From Brachyhypopomus gauderio (taxonomy: Eukaryota; Chordata; Actinopteri; Gymnotiformes; Hypopomidae), in the NCBI RefSeq assembly GCF_052324685.1, contig NW_027506917.1, positions 496,001-560,000 of the forward strand: a stretch of DNA of 64,000 nt. The letters run 5' to 3'. A program made the translations under genes and the position numbers. The notes below the pieces were generated by a model. The model did no database searches. It saw only the letters and a program-made list of their open reading frames with translations, and was not told where the DNA came from. Numbering within the stretch: the stretch's first letter is position 1; each line of letters opens with the position of its first letter. Shown one piece after another: positions 1-13,025 of this stretch.

Positions 1-173
1 TATTGAGTAATATTAATCAGCTTACCAAGGGAGAACCTGCACAGAAAAAAGGAAAGGTTATATAATGTATGTAATGAAAAATGTTCATTTTATTTGAGCA
101 ATACCGGTGACTGGTATGCAGAGAAAGGCAGCCATGTTGTTTTGTTGAGAAAACAGATTGGGTTCTGTAGAGT

Positions 174-434
174 CAGGGTTGCCAGGTCCTACAAAAATAT
201 CCTACACAAATTCAGTGTAAAACCCGCCCTTCAGTCAATAACTTTAGGGTTTGGGCTAGTTTAGGCTTCTGAAGGGCCTAAACTAAAATTGACTATTATA
301 TCGGGATCGATTCTTAGTTTTGATTTGTAACTCCTGCCCAAAAAACTGCACCCAGCAACCCCAGAATTTTTACCTGCGGCTGGATTTTCAAACCAGCCCA
401 ATTTGGCGTGAAAACTGCGAACCTGGCAACTATG
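174..434. mobile_element. hAT-type MITE, 261 bp (copy A)
   Basis: The element starts CAGGGTTGCCAGGT and its other end reads, in reverse complement, CATAGTTGCCAGGTTC, giving short imperfect terminal inverted repeats. It is flanked by a perfect 8-bp direct repeat, TGTAGAGT, at 166-173 and 435-442. An 8-bp target duplication is characteristic of the hAT superfamily. There is no coding capacity, so this is a non-autonomous element. Confidence 0.75.
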
Positions 435-488
435 TGTAGAGTGCTTTTATGGGTTGGGTTTTACCAACAAAAATCCAGGAAGTGACAT

Positions 489-740
489 CACACCACTTCC
501 TGTGTAGCACTATAAAAGGCCTGATGAGAATTGTTTGAGCAGGTTTTTGGTGGGAGAGTATGTAATGCTGAATGTAAGAAATGATCTTGACGCTTGAACT
601 GTGCAGTGTGACAATTGATGTGAGGAACTTGTGAATTTTGGGTTTTTTATGTCTTGGTTTGTTTCTGTAAATAGTTTTCTTGCCTCTACATGGGGATTAA
701 ATAAACACATGCTACTTCTTGACACCCTACCTGAACCAGA
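489..740 (+). promoter_or_regulatory. Possible LTR-like segment with TATA box and polyadenylation signal
   Basis: A good TATA box (TATAAAAG, 511-518) is followed about 190 bp later by AATAAA (700-705) and a short GT-containing tail. This order of core promoter then poly(A) signal in a short interval is what a retroelement LTR shows. No partner LTR, primer-binding site or retroviral-type gene was found beside it. It could equally be a host promoter fragment. The same motifs occur in copy B at 46139 and 46336. Confidence 0.28.
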
Positions 741-1887
741 CCCTGTGCCTTGTCTGCCGGTCACTCACAGGGCGAACAGGTCAAGGCCATGCAGAAGTGT
801 CAGAATGTTATGTTTCTGTGTGGGATGCAGGATTTGATGTTCCTGTGTTAAACCATGAGTGGTAACAGAGGGTGGTCTTTCCCTGGAGGTCATACATAGG
901 CATAGTGGGGGAAGTGTGACTCAAGGAGTCCCCATTGAAATGGGCTAAAACTGACCGTTTGTGTTTTGGTTTATCTGTGTATTTGCTAGGCTTGCTTGGA
1001 CTCATTTTGCAGCATGTTGTGTAGTGGGAAAGACTACATCTTCAGTTCAGAAAGAAGGTAGAGACACAGAGGTGGGGCTCCTGTGTGTAAATGTACTATG
1101 TTGGTTATATCATCAAACAGATTCCAACAGATTAACCTGTTGTTGATAACTGCGGTTCCTTTGATATGCGCCGGGTGTTAAAGGAAGAGGAGTTTGGTGT
1201 CTCTTCTGTTTTCCTCTTCCCCTCTGCTTTCTTGCACATTGAGACACCCTGCACTGGTCTGTATAACTGTTTCCATGAGAATAACTACCTTTTCATACAT
1301 TGATTTAGAATAGTACTGTTTGATAATAAATTAATCTAGTTGTTAATAGATAAATCGAGTTAATTGCTTAACCAACTTTTCTTAGTTATATCCATAGCAG
1401 GCCAGATTAACTCCTAATAAGTATCAGATAAAGGTAAATGTATAATAACACCTATTCCCTATAAAATATTTAATCTGTTGCATACGTTTTATATGCCAAC
1501 CCCTTAGTAACTGTAGCTGTATAGTAAACCTCTGACAAAGCAGGCTACTGTTTATAGCAAGGAACTTTGTGAAGTTGGTTAGTTATATCCCGTAACCTAC
1601 AGTGAGCTATTGGATAAGTGAGTTCCCTTAACCTTTATTTAAACCTTAACCAAAACTATTACATATTATGCACATTAGTCCTTCATCTGCACCTATTTCC
1701 ATCTTTAGTTGTAGGTAAGCAGGGTTGAGGAGTTAAGCATCAAAACAAAAACCCATACAACCAACCAAGGTGAGCTCTGTTCAGGCAGAAGACTGAGATG
1801 CAGTAGTAGAGATGGTGTACAGGAACCCAACCCTTTCTCCAAGACACAGCACACGCCCCCTACTGGCCTCCATAGGACCAGGACAGA
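741..1887. other. No gene recognised (copy A)
   Basis: Only short chance reading frames are present. The sequence is AT-rich from about 1260 to 1700. The equivalent part of copy B is 46390-47462, which lacks about 70 bp corresponding to 950-1020 here. Confidence 0.6.
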
Positions 1888-6545
<4,658 letters not shown>

Positions 6546-6559
6546 AAAAACTTTTTTTT

Positions 6560-6935
6560 CGGCGATGATGAATAGTCCATGATTGGAGATTTTTTCTGCC
6601 TTTCCTCCATAGTTCCTTGCACGCTGGTGATGGTACTAATAATCCAGATGATTGGTTATTGATGGCGATCATCATCATCTGTCCTGATGCACAAACTGCA
6701 GTAGTCCTCTTGTGCTGGGAGCCTGGTTGAAGTTCGTTGCATAGCTGCCCGTGGTCTCTACTCCAGGATGAAGCACAGGAGACCTACATGATGGACAGAT
6801 CGAGAGACAGAAAAGCAGAACAAAGACTAAACACAGTTCAATGTATTCTTGTGAAATCTGGGAGATGTGTTAGGGAGATGTGAACCGATGGAGTCTCCCT
6901 TAAACATCACGGACACCCCCCTTTGCTGTGTCGTT
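6560..6935 (+). repeat. Dispersed repeat, first copy (pairs with 9396-9800)
   Basis: This stretch and 9396-9800 share long similar runs in the same orientation: a GATGATGAATAGTCCA start, CTTGCAC..CTGA/GTGATGGT, ACAAACTGCAGTAGTCCTCTTG, and GAAGCACAGGAGACCTACATGATGGACAG near the end, interspersed with differences. Divergence is clearly greater than between copies A and B, so it is an older interspersed repeat of unknown class. Copy B has it at about 47805-48180. Confidence 0.7.
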
Positions 6936-7279
6936 GACGTTTTGAACCTTAGTGATGAGCAAGAATAGTCAGAAGCAAAGATATCAAAGTAAAATAAATT
7001 TTATTAAAGATGGATCAATCCAGAAATGTCCATTACAGAGTACACTGTATGGTTGCCTTTTATTGGTCTCAATAACATCCCTCAGTGTCCAGAAGTAGTC
7101 TGCTGACAAAGAGGGTATTAGTAGTTTCTTTGTGTGATTTTGAATAAGTGTGACATGTTGCATGTAGGAGGATGCTCCTCTATAAAACTGAAGTAACAGG
7201 GGAATCTTAACAGGTCTTTAAAGTTTTGGTGATGTTAAAGAATGGTGAAGAATATGTTGCATCTGTTCCTACATCATCA
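6936..7279. other. No gene recognised
   Basis: AT-rich sequence between the dispersed repeat and the minus-strand 121-codon frame. It could be the 3' untranslated part of that frame if it is a real last exon, but no splice or polyadenylation evidence was decisive. Confidence 0.4.
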
Positions 7280-7645
7280 TCATGTGAGAGCTTCAGGATC
7301 ACTCCTGAAATATGCAAATAAGAATACATGTCGGTTATTTCTCAAAATGGACTGAAGCTCTTCCTGTGTGAGTGAAGAACCTTGGCAGTGTTCTCCTATG
7401 TGGTGATGGCATGTAGAAGTGACATCCATGTAAATAGGAGGGTTTAAGCCCTCCCTCCTGCTGCTTGGACAAGAACCAATTCTTTCAGTGTTTGCAGTGT
7501 TGAGGACAGAGAATAGGGAGCTGTAAATCTCTACTGGTGATGACGGATAAAAATTAAGGATTATATCATCTGAAATAAATATGCTGATTTCAGGTATAAA
7601 ATCAATTCTGATTTGAATCTGTGGGCATCTGAAATGCTGTTCCAA
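7280..7645 (-). CDS. Uncharacterised 121-codon frame, possible terminal exon (copy A)
   Basis: A minus-strand open frame ending in ..FAYFRSDPEALT and a stop, identical in length in copy B. A plausible acceptor (TTGGAACAG) lies near its 5' end. It sits just downstream, in transcription direction, of USP37-like exons. Its tail, SSLTQEELQSILRNNRHVF, loosely resembles the part of USP domains just before the end, where the catalytic His region gives way to the last strand, but the expected GHY motif is missing. It may be a diverged last exon of the same deubiquitinase-like gene or a chance frame. Confidence 0.3.
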   Translation of the reverse strand: MEQHFRCPQIQIRIDFIPEISIFISDDIILNFYPSSPVEIYSSLFSVLNTANTERIGSCPSSRREGLNPPIYMDVTSTCHHHIGEHCQGSSLTQEELQSILRNNRHVFLFAYFRSDPEALT

Positions 7646-8137
7646 CTATTGCCAATGGATGGGGGTGTGGAGAAAGATGATTCTTAATGAATCATCTCCT
7701 ACGATTGGACGACAGAAACAGACAGGAGTAGACCTGAACTGAACTGAGCAGATGTGTAGCCTGTTTTGTTAAGTGTGGATGTAGGTACTTACATGTGTAT
7801 CCTCACTTGGACCTGGCATGGAGTTGGGTATAGGGGGATACTGCCCCTACTGTACCTCAGTGAGAAGGTGAGCTCCTACCTTTGCATGTAGAAGAGCAGG
7901 TAGGCTGTTCTTGCCCTGCGCTTAAGGATTGCTGGCTCATTCATTTTTGAAACCTTTGAATCATTGAATGTTAACCAGCTTTCTCCTTTCTCCTCAGCTA
8001 CGTCACTGATGTAGTGCCTTGTCAGGGTAGAGAGATGTCATTAGTCACTTTAGTTTCTACTGCATGTTTGTGGATAATGTCAGACTGCTCACCACTGAAA
8101 AATTTGCAACAGGGCAGATGTAAGAGAAGGAGGAAAC

Positions 8138-8465
8138 CCTGAGTGTCTCTCCCTCCTTTTTCAGCTGAAGCAAACACATCATCAGGAACTCATGGGCATC
8201 CTGTGGAAGACAGTACATCAGAAGAGAATTGCTCCTGGACTTCAGCAGCAACAGAGTGAGAAAATAAAGAAGGTTGTGTGCAGTTCCTGCAGGCTACTGC
8301 ATGTGGTTCTGATGTGTTCTGAATGGCTCAGAGGGTTGTTTAGCTGAACCTGTTGGTAGTCCTCTCCAAACGCAGGGCATCTGACTGAAATACAGGCATT
8401 CAGGGCTCTCAGCAGCTTCTTCTTCTGTGAAGAACTACAACTAGTGAGCCTGCCTTGCTGCAAAT
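8138..8465 (-). pseudogene. USP37-like deubiquitinase fragment, two exons (copy A)
   Basis: Two minus-strand exons with clean boundaries can be read. The first (8465 to 8350; acceptor TTTTGCAG, donor CAACAG/GTTCAG) encodes LQQGRLTSCSSSQKKKLLRA and onward to AFGEDYQQ. The second (8200 to 8138; acceptor CTTCCACAG, donor CTCAGG/GTTTCC) encodes DAHEFLMMCLLQLKKEGETL. Joined in phase, they give the QQ-DAHEF block that marks ubiquitin-specific proteases (family C19), closest to the USP37/USP26/USP29 group. A further piece reading YICPVANF follows at about 8115. The exon with the catalytic Cys (GNTCYMN) and the His box were not found, so this is a partial gene or pseudogene. It would cleave ubiquitin from proteins if complete. 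Confidence 0.6.
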
Positions 8466-8635
8466 CTGCAAAACATCTACGCATGGTAACAGGGAGACCA
8501 ATGTGGTTTATTTCTCTCAGCATCACAACACCTCCCTAAGCACTCATAATTGAACAGTTCATTTAGACACGTGAATCCTCTGTTCCTGATCCGGTACCTG
8601 AGCATCTGGCAGCTGGATGTCCGCTTAGCAATCGA

Positions 8636-8644
8636 CCCCCCCCC
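8636..8644. repeat. Poly-C tract, 9 bases (24 in copy B)
   Basis: A homopolymer of 9 C here is 24 C long at 49881-49904 in copy B. It accounts exactly for the 15-bp change in offset between copies at this point. Confidence 0.95.
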
Positions 8645-8904
8645 AACAACTTTCGTTCCATTGATGTGTATCAATCTGGTAGCCCTCCGCTATAATTGGT
8701 ATCCAAGAAGTAGCTCCCAGTTTCAAAAATGTTGGTGACCCCTGCAGTGGACACTGCAGGATTCAAGATACCATTGAGTCAGACTACTACTAAACTACAG
8801 GAGTCCATGTCATTATCTAGTGTTTTTGTAAGTTAGACATTTGCCAAGAAGCACAAATAACCATCGACAGACATACCATTTAAAGAACAACCTCAAGTGG
8901 TATC

Positions 8905-9410
8905 AGCTGAGTTAGTGCTCTGGTAAGAACTCAACAAACAGGTGGGTCTTCAGTCTACGCTTGAAGATAGCAATAGACTCTGCAGTCCTAGCAGCTAATG
9001 GAATATCGTTCCACCATCTTGGAGCCAGGAAGGAGAATAGTCTGGAGCTTTGTCTTCCATGAGACTTTAAGCATGGAGTTTCGAGTCGAGCCATCTTGAG
9101 TTTCTGAGTATTCGCTGTACGGATCGGCTTTTGACCATGGACATCATGTAGGGAGGGGTTGGTCCATTTTTGGCTTTGTAAGCAAGCATCAATGTTTTAT
9201 ATCTGATGCGTGCCGCTACTGGAAGCCAGTAAAGAGAGCGTAGCAGAGGAGTCACATGTGAGAACTTGGGGAGATTGAAGACCAGTCGTGCTGCAGCATT
9301 CTGAGTTAGTTGTAGAGGTCTGATGAGGGTGACAGGAGCACTGATAATCAGCTGCTGATAACCAAAAATCCCATAACGGTCGAATCTGAAATCCTGATGG
9401 TTGTCCACGG
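8905..9410 (-). mobile_element. L2-type LINE fragment, reverse transcriptase C-terminal part (copy A)
   Basis: The minus strand encodes the conserved stretch after the reverse-transcriptase core of fish L2/CR1-like LINEs: LQLTQNAAARLVFNLPKFSH, then SLYWLPVAARIRYKTLMLAY, then after a frame change RLFSFLAPRWWNDIPLAART and FKRRLKTHLF. Only the 3' third of ORF2 remains and at least one frameshift separates its parts, so it is a 5'-truncated dead copy. Confidence 0.88.
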
Positions 9411-9800
9411 TGATGATGAATAGTCCACGGATGGTGATTCTTTCTGGCTTTCCTCACAGTTCCTTGCACACTGACGATGGTGATTGTTCTAATAATCCCG
9501 ACGATCAGTTCTTGATGCTGTTAAGTCCTTTGGTCTTGTCTCTGTTCTCTGGCGTGGACCATAAAGTCTCTCATTATCTTGATGCACATCTCATCAAGGC
9601 TTATTATTCTGTCCTGGTCCACAAACTGCAGTAGTCCTCTTGTCCTGGGAGCCTGCGTGAAATTCAGGTTGCACAGCTGTCGGTAGTCTTTAATCCAATA
9701 AGAAGCACAGGAGACCTACATGATGGACAGTACGAAAGAGACAGAAAAGAAGAATAAAGACTACACACAGCTTTATGTTTTCATGAGAAATCTGGAAGAT
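9396..9800 (+). repeat. Dispersed repeat, second copy (pairs with 6560-6935)
   Basis: Diverged direct copy of the repeat at 6560-6935, lying immediately beside the L2 LINE tail. In copy B it is at about 50656-51060. Confidence 0.7.
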
Positions 9801-10048
9801 GTGTTAGGTTTACACAAACCTCAAAAGAACCTCAAAACAGAGTGTGAGGGGAAAGAGAAGAATGGGCGGATGTAAAATTATCAGTCCATGTGATGTTCTG
9901 CTTCTGTGTCCCAAAAGAACAACATCTAGTCCTCATGTGATTATGGGAATACCTTCAGCATCTGAAAAACACACATGCAAACAAAAATATTAAATTACGT
10001 GGAACAATAAAACGCATGCCACACAGTCAAATCATGATGTGTGGGTGT

Positions 10049-10273
10049 TTAAAAGCCTGGAGGTGGACGTTGATGGGGTGCTCTTGGTGGGTATGGACTG
10101 GAGGAAAAAACAGCTGGGTTTGGTGTCTCCAGGGTCTGGGTGTGACTAGATTCGGATGATCTGAAAATGTCATCCGAGCCGATGGAGACACCCTTAAACC
10201 AAGTGGACACCCACCAGTGCTCACTCTGCCGCCCACTGTAGATGGACTTGTGCTGAAGCTTCACCTCCACCAC
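10049..10273 (-). CDS. Terminal exon of an unrecognised gene, proline-rich C-terminus (copy A, fused form)
   Basis: This minus-strand exon has an acceptor AAATGCAG at its 5' edge and reads VVEVKLQHKSIYSG, then QSEHWWVSTWFKGVSI, then a proline-rich end RPPPGF followed by a stop; it holds 75 codons including the stop. Its second half aligns codon for codon, without gaps, with the plus-strand exon at 11496-11666, sharing KGVSI-SD, FRS-ES, HTQTLETP, PAVFS-SP and RPPPGF-stop. Conservation of frame and stop in a diverged pair argues that this is or was coding. In copy B the first 21 codons are separated from the rest by 445 bp. The upstream exons and the function are unknown. Confidence 0.5.
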   Translation of the reverse strand: MVEVKLQHKSIYSGRQSEHWWVSTWFKGVSIGSDDIFRSSESSHTQTLETPNPAVFSSSPYPPRAPHQRPPPGF

Positions 10274-10443
10274 CTGCATTTTATGGGTTTTGCATCGTCA
10301 AAGTAGCAAAAAACTCATTTTGGTCTGGGGGCCAAATACAACTTAATCGGACCTCAAGGGGGCCAGACCAGTAAACTCATTACAAAAAATTACATGGAAC
10401 TAATAATAATCAATCAATCAATCAATCATCAGTTATTCATATA

Positions 10444-11398
10444 CAGTGTTGCGAATAACAATAATTATTTATAATATAATTATTATTACAATAATAATAA
10501 TGCGTTATTTTTAACGGCGTTAGGTAACGGCGTCATTTTGTCAGTAATGGGATAATATAATTAATTACTTTTCCTGTCGTTACAACGCCGTTGACGTTAC
10601 TGGTCATTAAAAGCGGTGCGTTACTATATATTGATATACTAACAGTAATGCGAGCGGACCGCTCCCCAGGCTAGTGAGGAGTAACAGATCTCGATAGGTC
10701 ACAGTTCTCGGTGTAACACCTGTTTAACTTAACAAGTCAGTAAGCGATTGGCTAAGGCAGCGTTATGGTAGCCAATCGGAGCCAGTGTTTTTACACGCGT
10801 GCCGAAGCACTCCAGTGACACGACACAAACGGAGAAGAGACAGAAATGGCGAGTCAGAAGCAAGCCGAAGAAAAATTTGCATATTCAAGTTGGCGATATA
10901 AACATTATTTAAGAAAATACTTGAAGTTTCTGAATGTCTACCAGACTGGGTATTTGATTTATTTAATTAAGAATAGAGGTTTAATTGTTAAGTTTACTTC
11001 TGTTGTGAACAAACCAGTTGTCTCAGGTTGAGAGAATTTAATTTAATTTGATAGATGTAAATGCACTTTATATAGTGTAACTGTTTACTTTTGTTTCTTT
11101 TTTTTTCAAAGATTTGGGATTATAAAGGATTTTATCCTGCACTGGTATGGTGATGTGCAATAAATGTCAAAATTTAAACACCTTTATGATCTACTCATTT
11201 CAACTGACTGAAAACTGCTTTTTCAAAAAATCCTTATTCATTGGCATACAATTTTTTTTTTACTGTAATGCAAATAGTTACTTTCCCTGGTAACGAGTTA
11301 CTTTTATTATAGAGTTATTCAGTTACTAACTCAGTTACTTTTTTGAACAAGTAGTGAGTAACTATAATTACTTTTTTAAAGTAACGTTCCCAACACTG
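10444..11398 (+). mobile_element. hAT element, non-autonomous, about 955 bp (copy A)
   Basis: The left end is CAGTGTTGCGAATAAC and the right end in reverse complement is CAGTGTTGGGAACGTTAC, the terminal repeat of a very common fish hAT family. Flanking 8-mers (TTCATATA and CTCATACC) agree at only five positions, so the target duplication is weak. Inside, the plus strand carries MASQKQAEEKFAYSSW.., which looks like the N-terminus of a hAT transposase with its short first exon; the rest of the transposase is missing. Multiple GTTACT/AGTAAC runs near both ends are typical of the family. Confidence 0.8.
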
Positions 11399-11495
11399 CT
11401 CATACCTGAATACATTTAGACTTACTTATGGGGAATTTAGAAAATGATTCCTAAAGGCATCTTCACTTATTTTTATTCTTATTTGTGGTTTTCAG

Positions 11496-11666
11496 CAATC
11501 AGAATTTTCTGTGACGTATAAGGGTGTCTCCATCGATTCAGATGGCCTTTTCAGGTCACATGAGTCTAATCACACCCAGACCCTGGAGACACCGGACCCT
11601 GCTGTTTTCTCCACCAGTCCAGACCCACCAAGAGGACCCCCTCCACGCCCACCTCCAGGCTTTTAA
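11496..11666 (+). CDS. Terminal exon of an unrecognised gene, proline-rich C-terminus, inverted partner (copy A)
   Basis: After the acceptor TTTTCAG the plus strand reads QSEFSVTYKGVSIDSDGLF and onward through HTQTLETPDPAVFSTSP to RPPPGF and a stop; it holds 57 codons including the stop. It is the inverted paralogue of the minus-strand exon at 10049-10273. The two run outward from the hAT element between them. No signal peptide, membrane segment or known domain is visible in this fragment. The upstream exons are not present in recognisable form, so it may be a gene-end fragment left by an inverted duplication. Confidence 0.5.
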   Translation, partial: QSEFSVTYKGVSIDSDGLFRSHESNHTQTLETPDPAVFSTSPDPPRGPPPRPPPGF

Positions 11667-11791
11667 TCACCTACACAGCATTTTAATAGATTCTTATACA
11701 AAGTTCTAATCTCACTATATATCATGCTTTTTACTTTTCCACATAAAAACAAAATGTTTTGAACTATGTTTAGTCTTTGTGGAGATGCCTT

Positions 11792-11816
11792 GGGGGGGGG
11801 GGGGGGGGGGGGGGGG
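11792..11816. repeat. Poly-G tract, 25 bases (23 in copy B)
   Basis: An uninterrupted G run. Its reverse complement makes the polyproline stretch of a chance minus-strand frame. In copy B the run is 53497-53519, and the bases just after it differ (GTGGTGG against GTGTTTTGG). Confidence 0.95.
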
Positions 11817-12222
11817 TGGTGGATGTGGCTTCACAACAATGTATACACTGAAAAGGCCAGGGTTTTCCCCGAAAACATCAGGCTTAACTCCAACGATAGA
11901 CTTCACCCATTGTTTTTTAATTTGTGCAGCACACACATGAACATAGTCCCTTAAACCGGATAAAACATTGGTAAAACTGTGCAGTAAAAGCTTAGCGGCA
12001 TGTCTGGCCACACTCGCTGCCCCCGTGAAGTTCTCCCTTGAAAGATCCTATGCTCGGCATTTAAATGAGTAGCCCCTGCCCCAACTTTGTTAGACTCTAC
12101 CACCTACGCTGGAGCAGGACTACATACGTCGCCATTGAAACATGTACAACATACACAAACATAACTGTATGCTATACATCACATTCAGCATTACAACTTT
12201 TCCTGTCCTCCTCCTACAGGTT

Positions 12223-12740
12223 CAGTAGGACCTGCCTCCCCCCCTTCTGCCGATGACCGTGTGCTCTACCGGCCAGCACCAGGGAAGCCCTGGAAGACGA
12301 CCCTCCTCCCCTGAGGACGAAGGACCTCTAGTGAGTTATTCCTCTTATATATACACATACACAGTCCAGGTGATGGGTCAGGTCTCTGACCCCATCAAAG
12401 TCTTTATTTTGCTTTTCTGTCTCTTTCTTCCTCTCCATCATGTAGGTCTCCAGTGCTTCTTCCTGGAGTAGAGACCACAGACAGCTGTGCAACCTGATCT
12501 TCACCCAGATTTCCAGGAGAAGAGGAGTAATGCAATTTGTGGACCAGGACACAATGCATATTGCCTTTTGTCATGCAGGTATCACAATGAAGCAGTCTGG
12601 TTCTCTTTTTTTTCTTCATTTTAATTGAATAACACATTTTCTACTTCCAGCAATGTCACCCAAGTAGGTGTTTTCCCCTCATTTTCTGCAGATCTTGGAG
12701 AAAGCCGTTGCCAATCTGGAACGCATCTGTGACGGGCAGG
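12223..12740 (+). CDS. Unrecognised plus-strand exons, possible gene fragment (copy A)
   Basis: Three exon-like pieces with consensus splice sites lie in order. The first follows CTCCTACAG and ends CTCTA/GTGAGT, reading SPEDEGPL in the usable frame. The second (about 12447-12577) follows CATCATGTAG and ends CATGCAG/GTATCA, and is open in one frame only: SASSWSRDHRQLCNLIF, then RRGVMQFVDQDTMHIAFCHA. The third follows TTCTGCAG and reads ILEKAVANLERICDGQ. The first piece has an in-frame TAG 27 bases before its ATG unless the poly-C run is off by one base, and the second-to-third phase does not match. It may be a decayed gene or need an unseen exon. No family recognised. Confidence 0.35.
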
Positions 12741-13025
12741 TGTGAGCAACAAAAAGGAAGCGATCACGCCAAGTCTCAGGGAAAAAGGGTGGTTTAATAT
12801 AAAGTGTGCAAACCTAAAACCCGTGCACTATCTCCAAATTAAGGATATAATGACCAGCGGTCAACTGGTACAAAGACAAGACATATATAGGCAAACAAAT
12901 GACCCTCAGGTGAGACGGATCACGGGCTCCGCCCACCTGAGGGACGCACATGACGTCAACAGACAATAACAACAACAGCCGCTGTGGACAGAGACGGCCG
13001 GTAGGGGGCCGCCTCACCGTGACAG
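12727..13025. mobile_element. 299-bp MITE with CTGTSACGG ends (copy A)
   Basis: The left end is CTGTGACGGGCAGG and the right end in reverse complement is CTGTCACGGTGAGG (11 of 14 bases the same). A 3-bp direct repeat, CAT, flanks it. There is no coding capacity. The superfamily is not certain; 3-bp target duplications occur in EnSpm/CACTA and Harbinger groups. Its right end overlaps the last codons of the minus-strand orphan gene and supplies that gene's stop codon. Confidence 0.65.

Noticed and set aside
11715..12011. 98-codon minus-strand frame with a polyproline run
   Set aside because: The polyproline is the complement of a poly-G tract whose length differs between copies; there is no domain or splice support.
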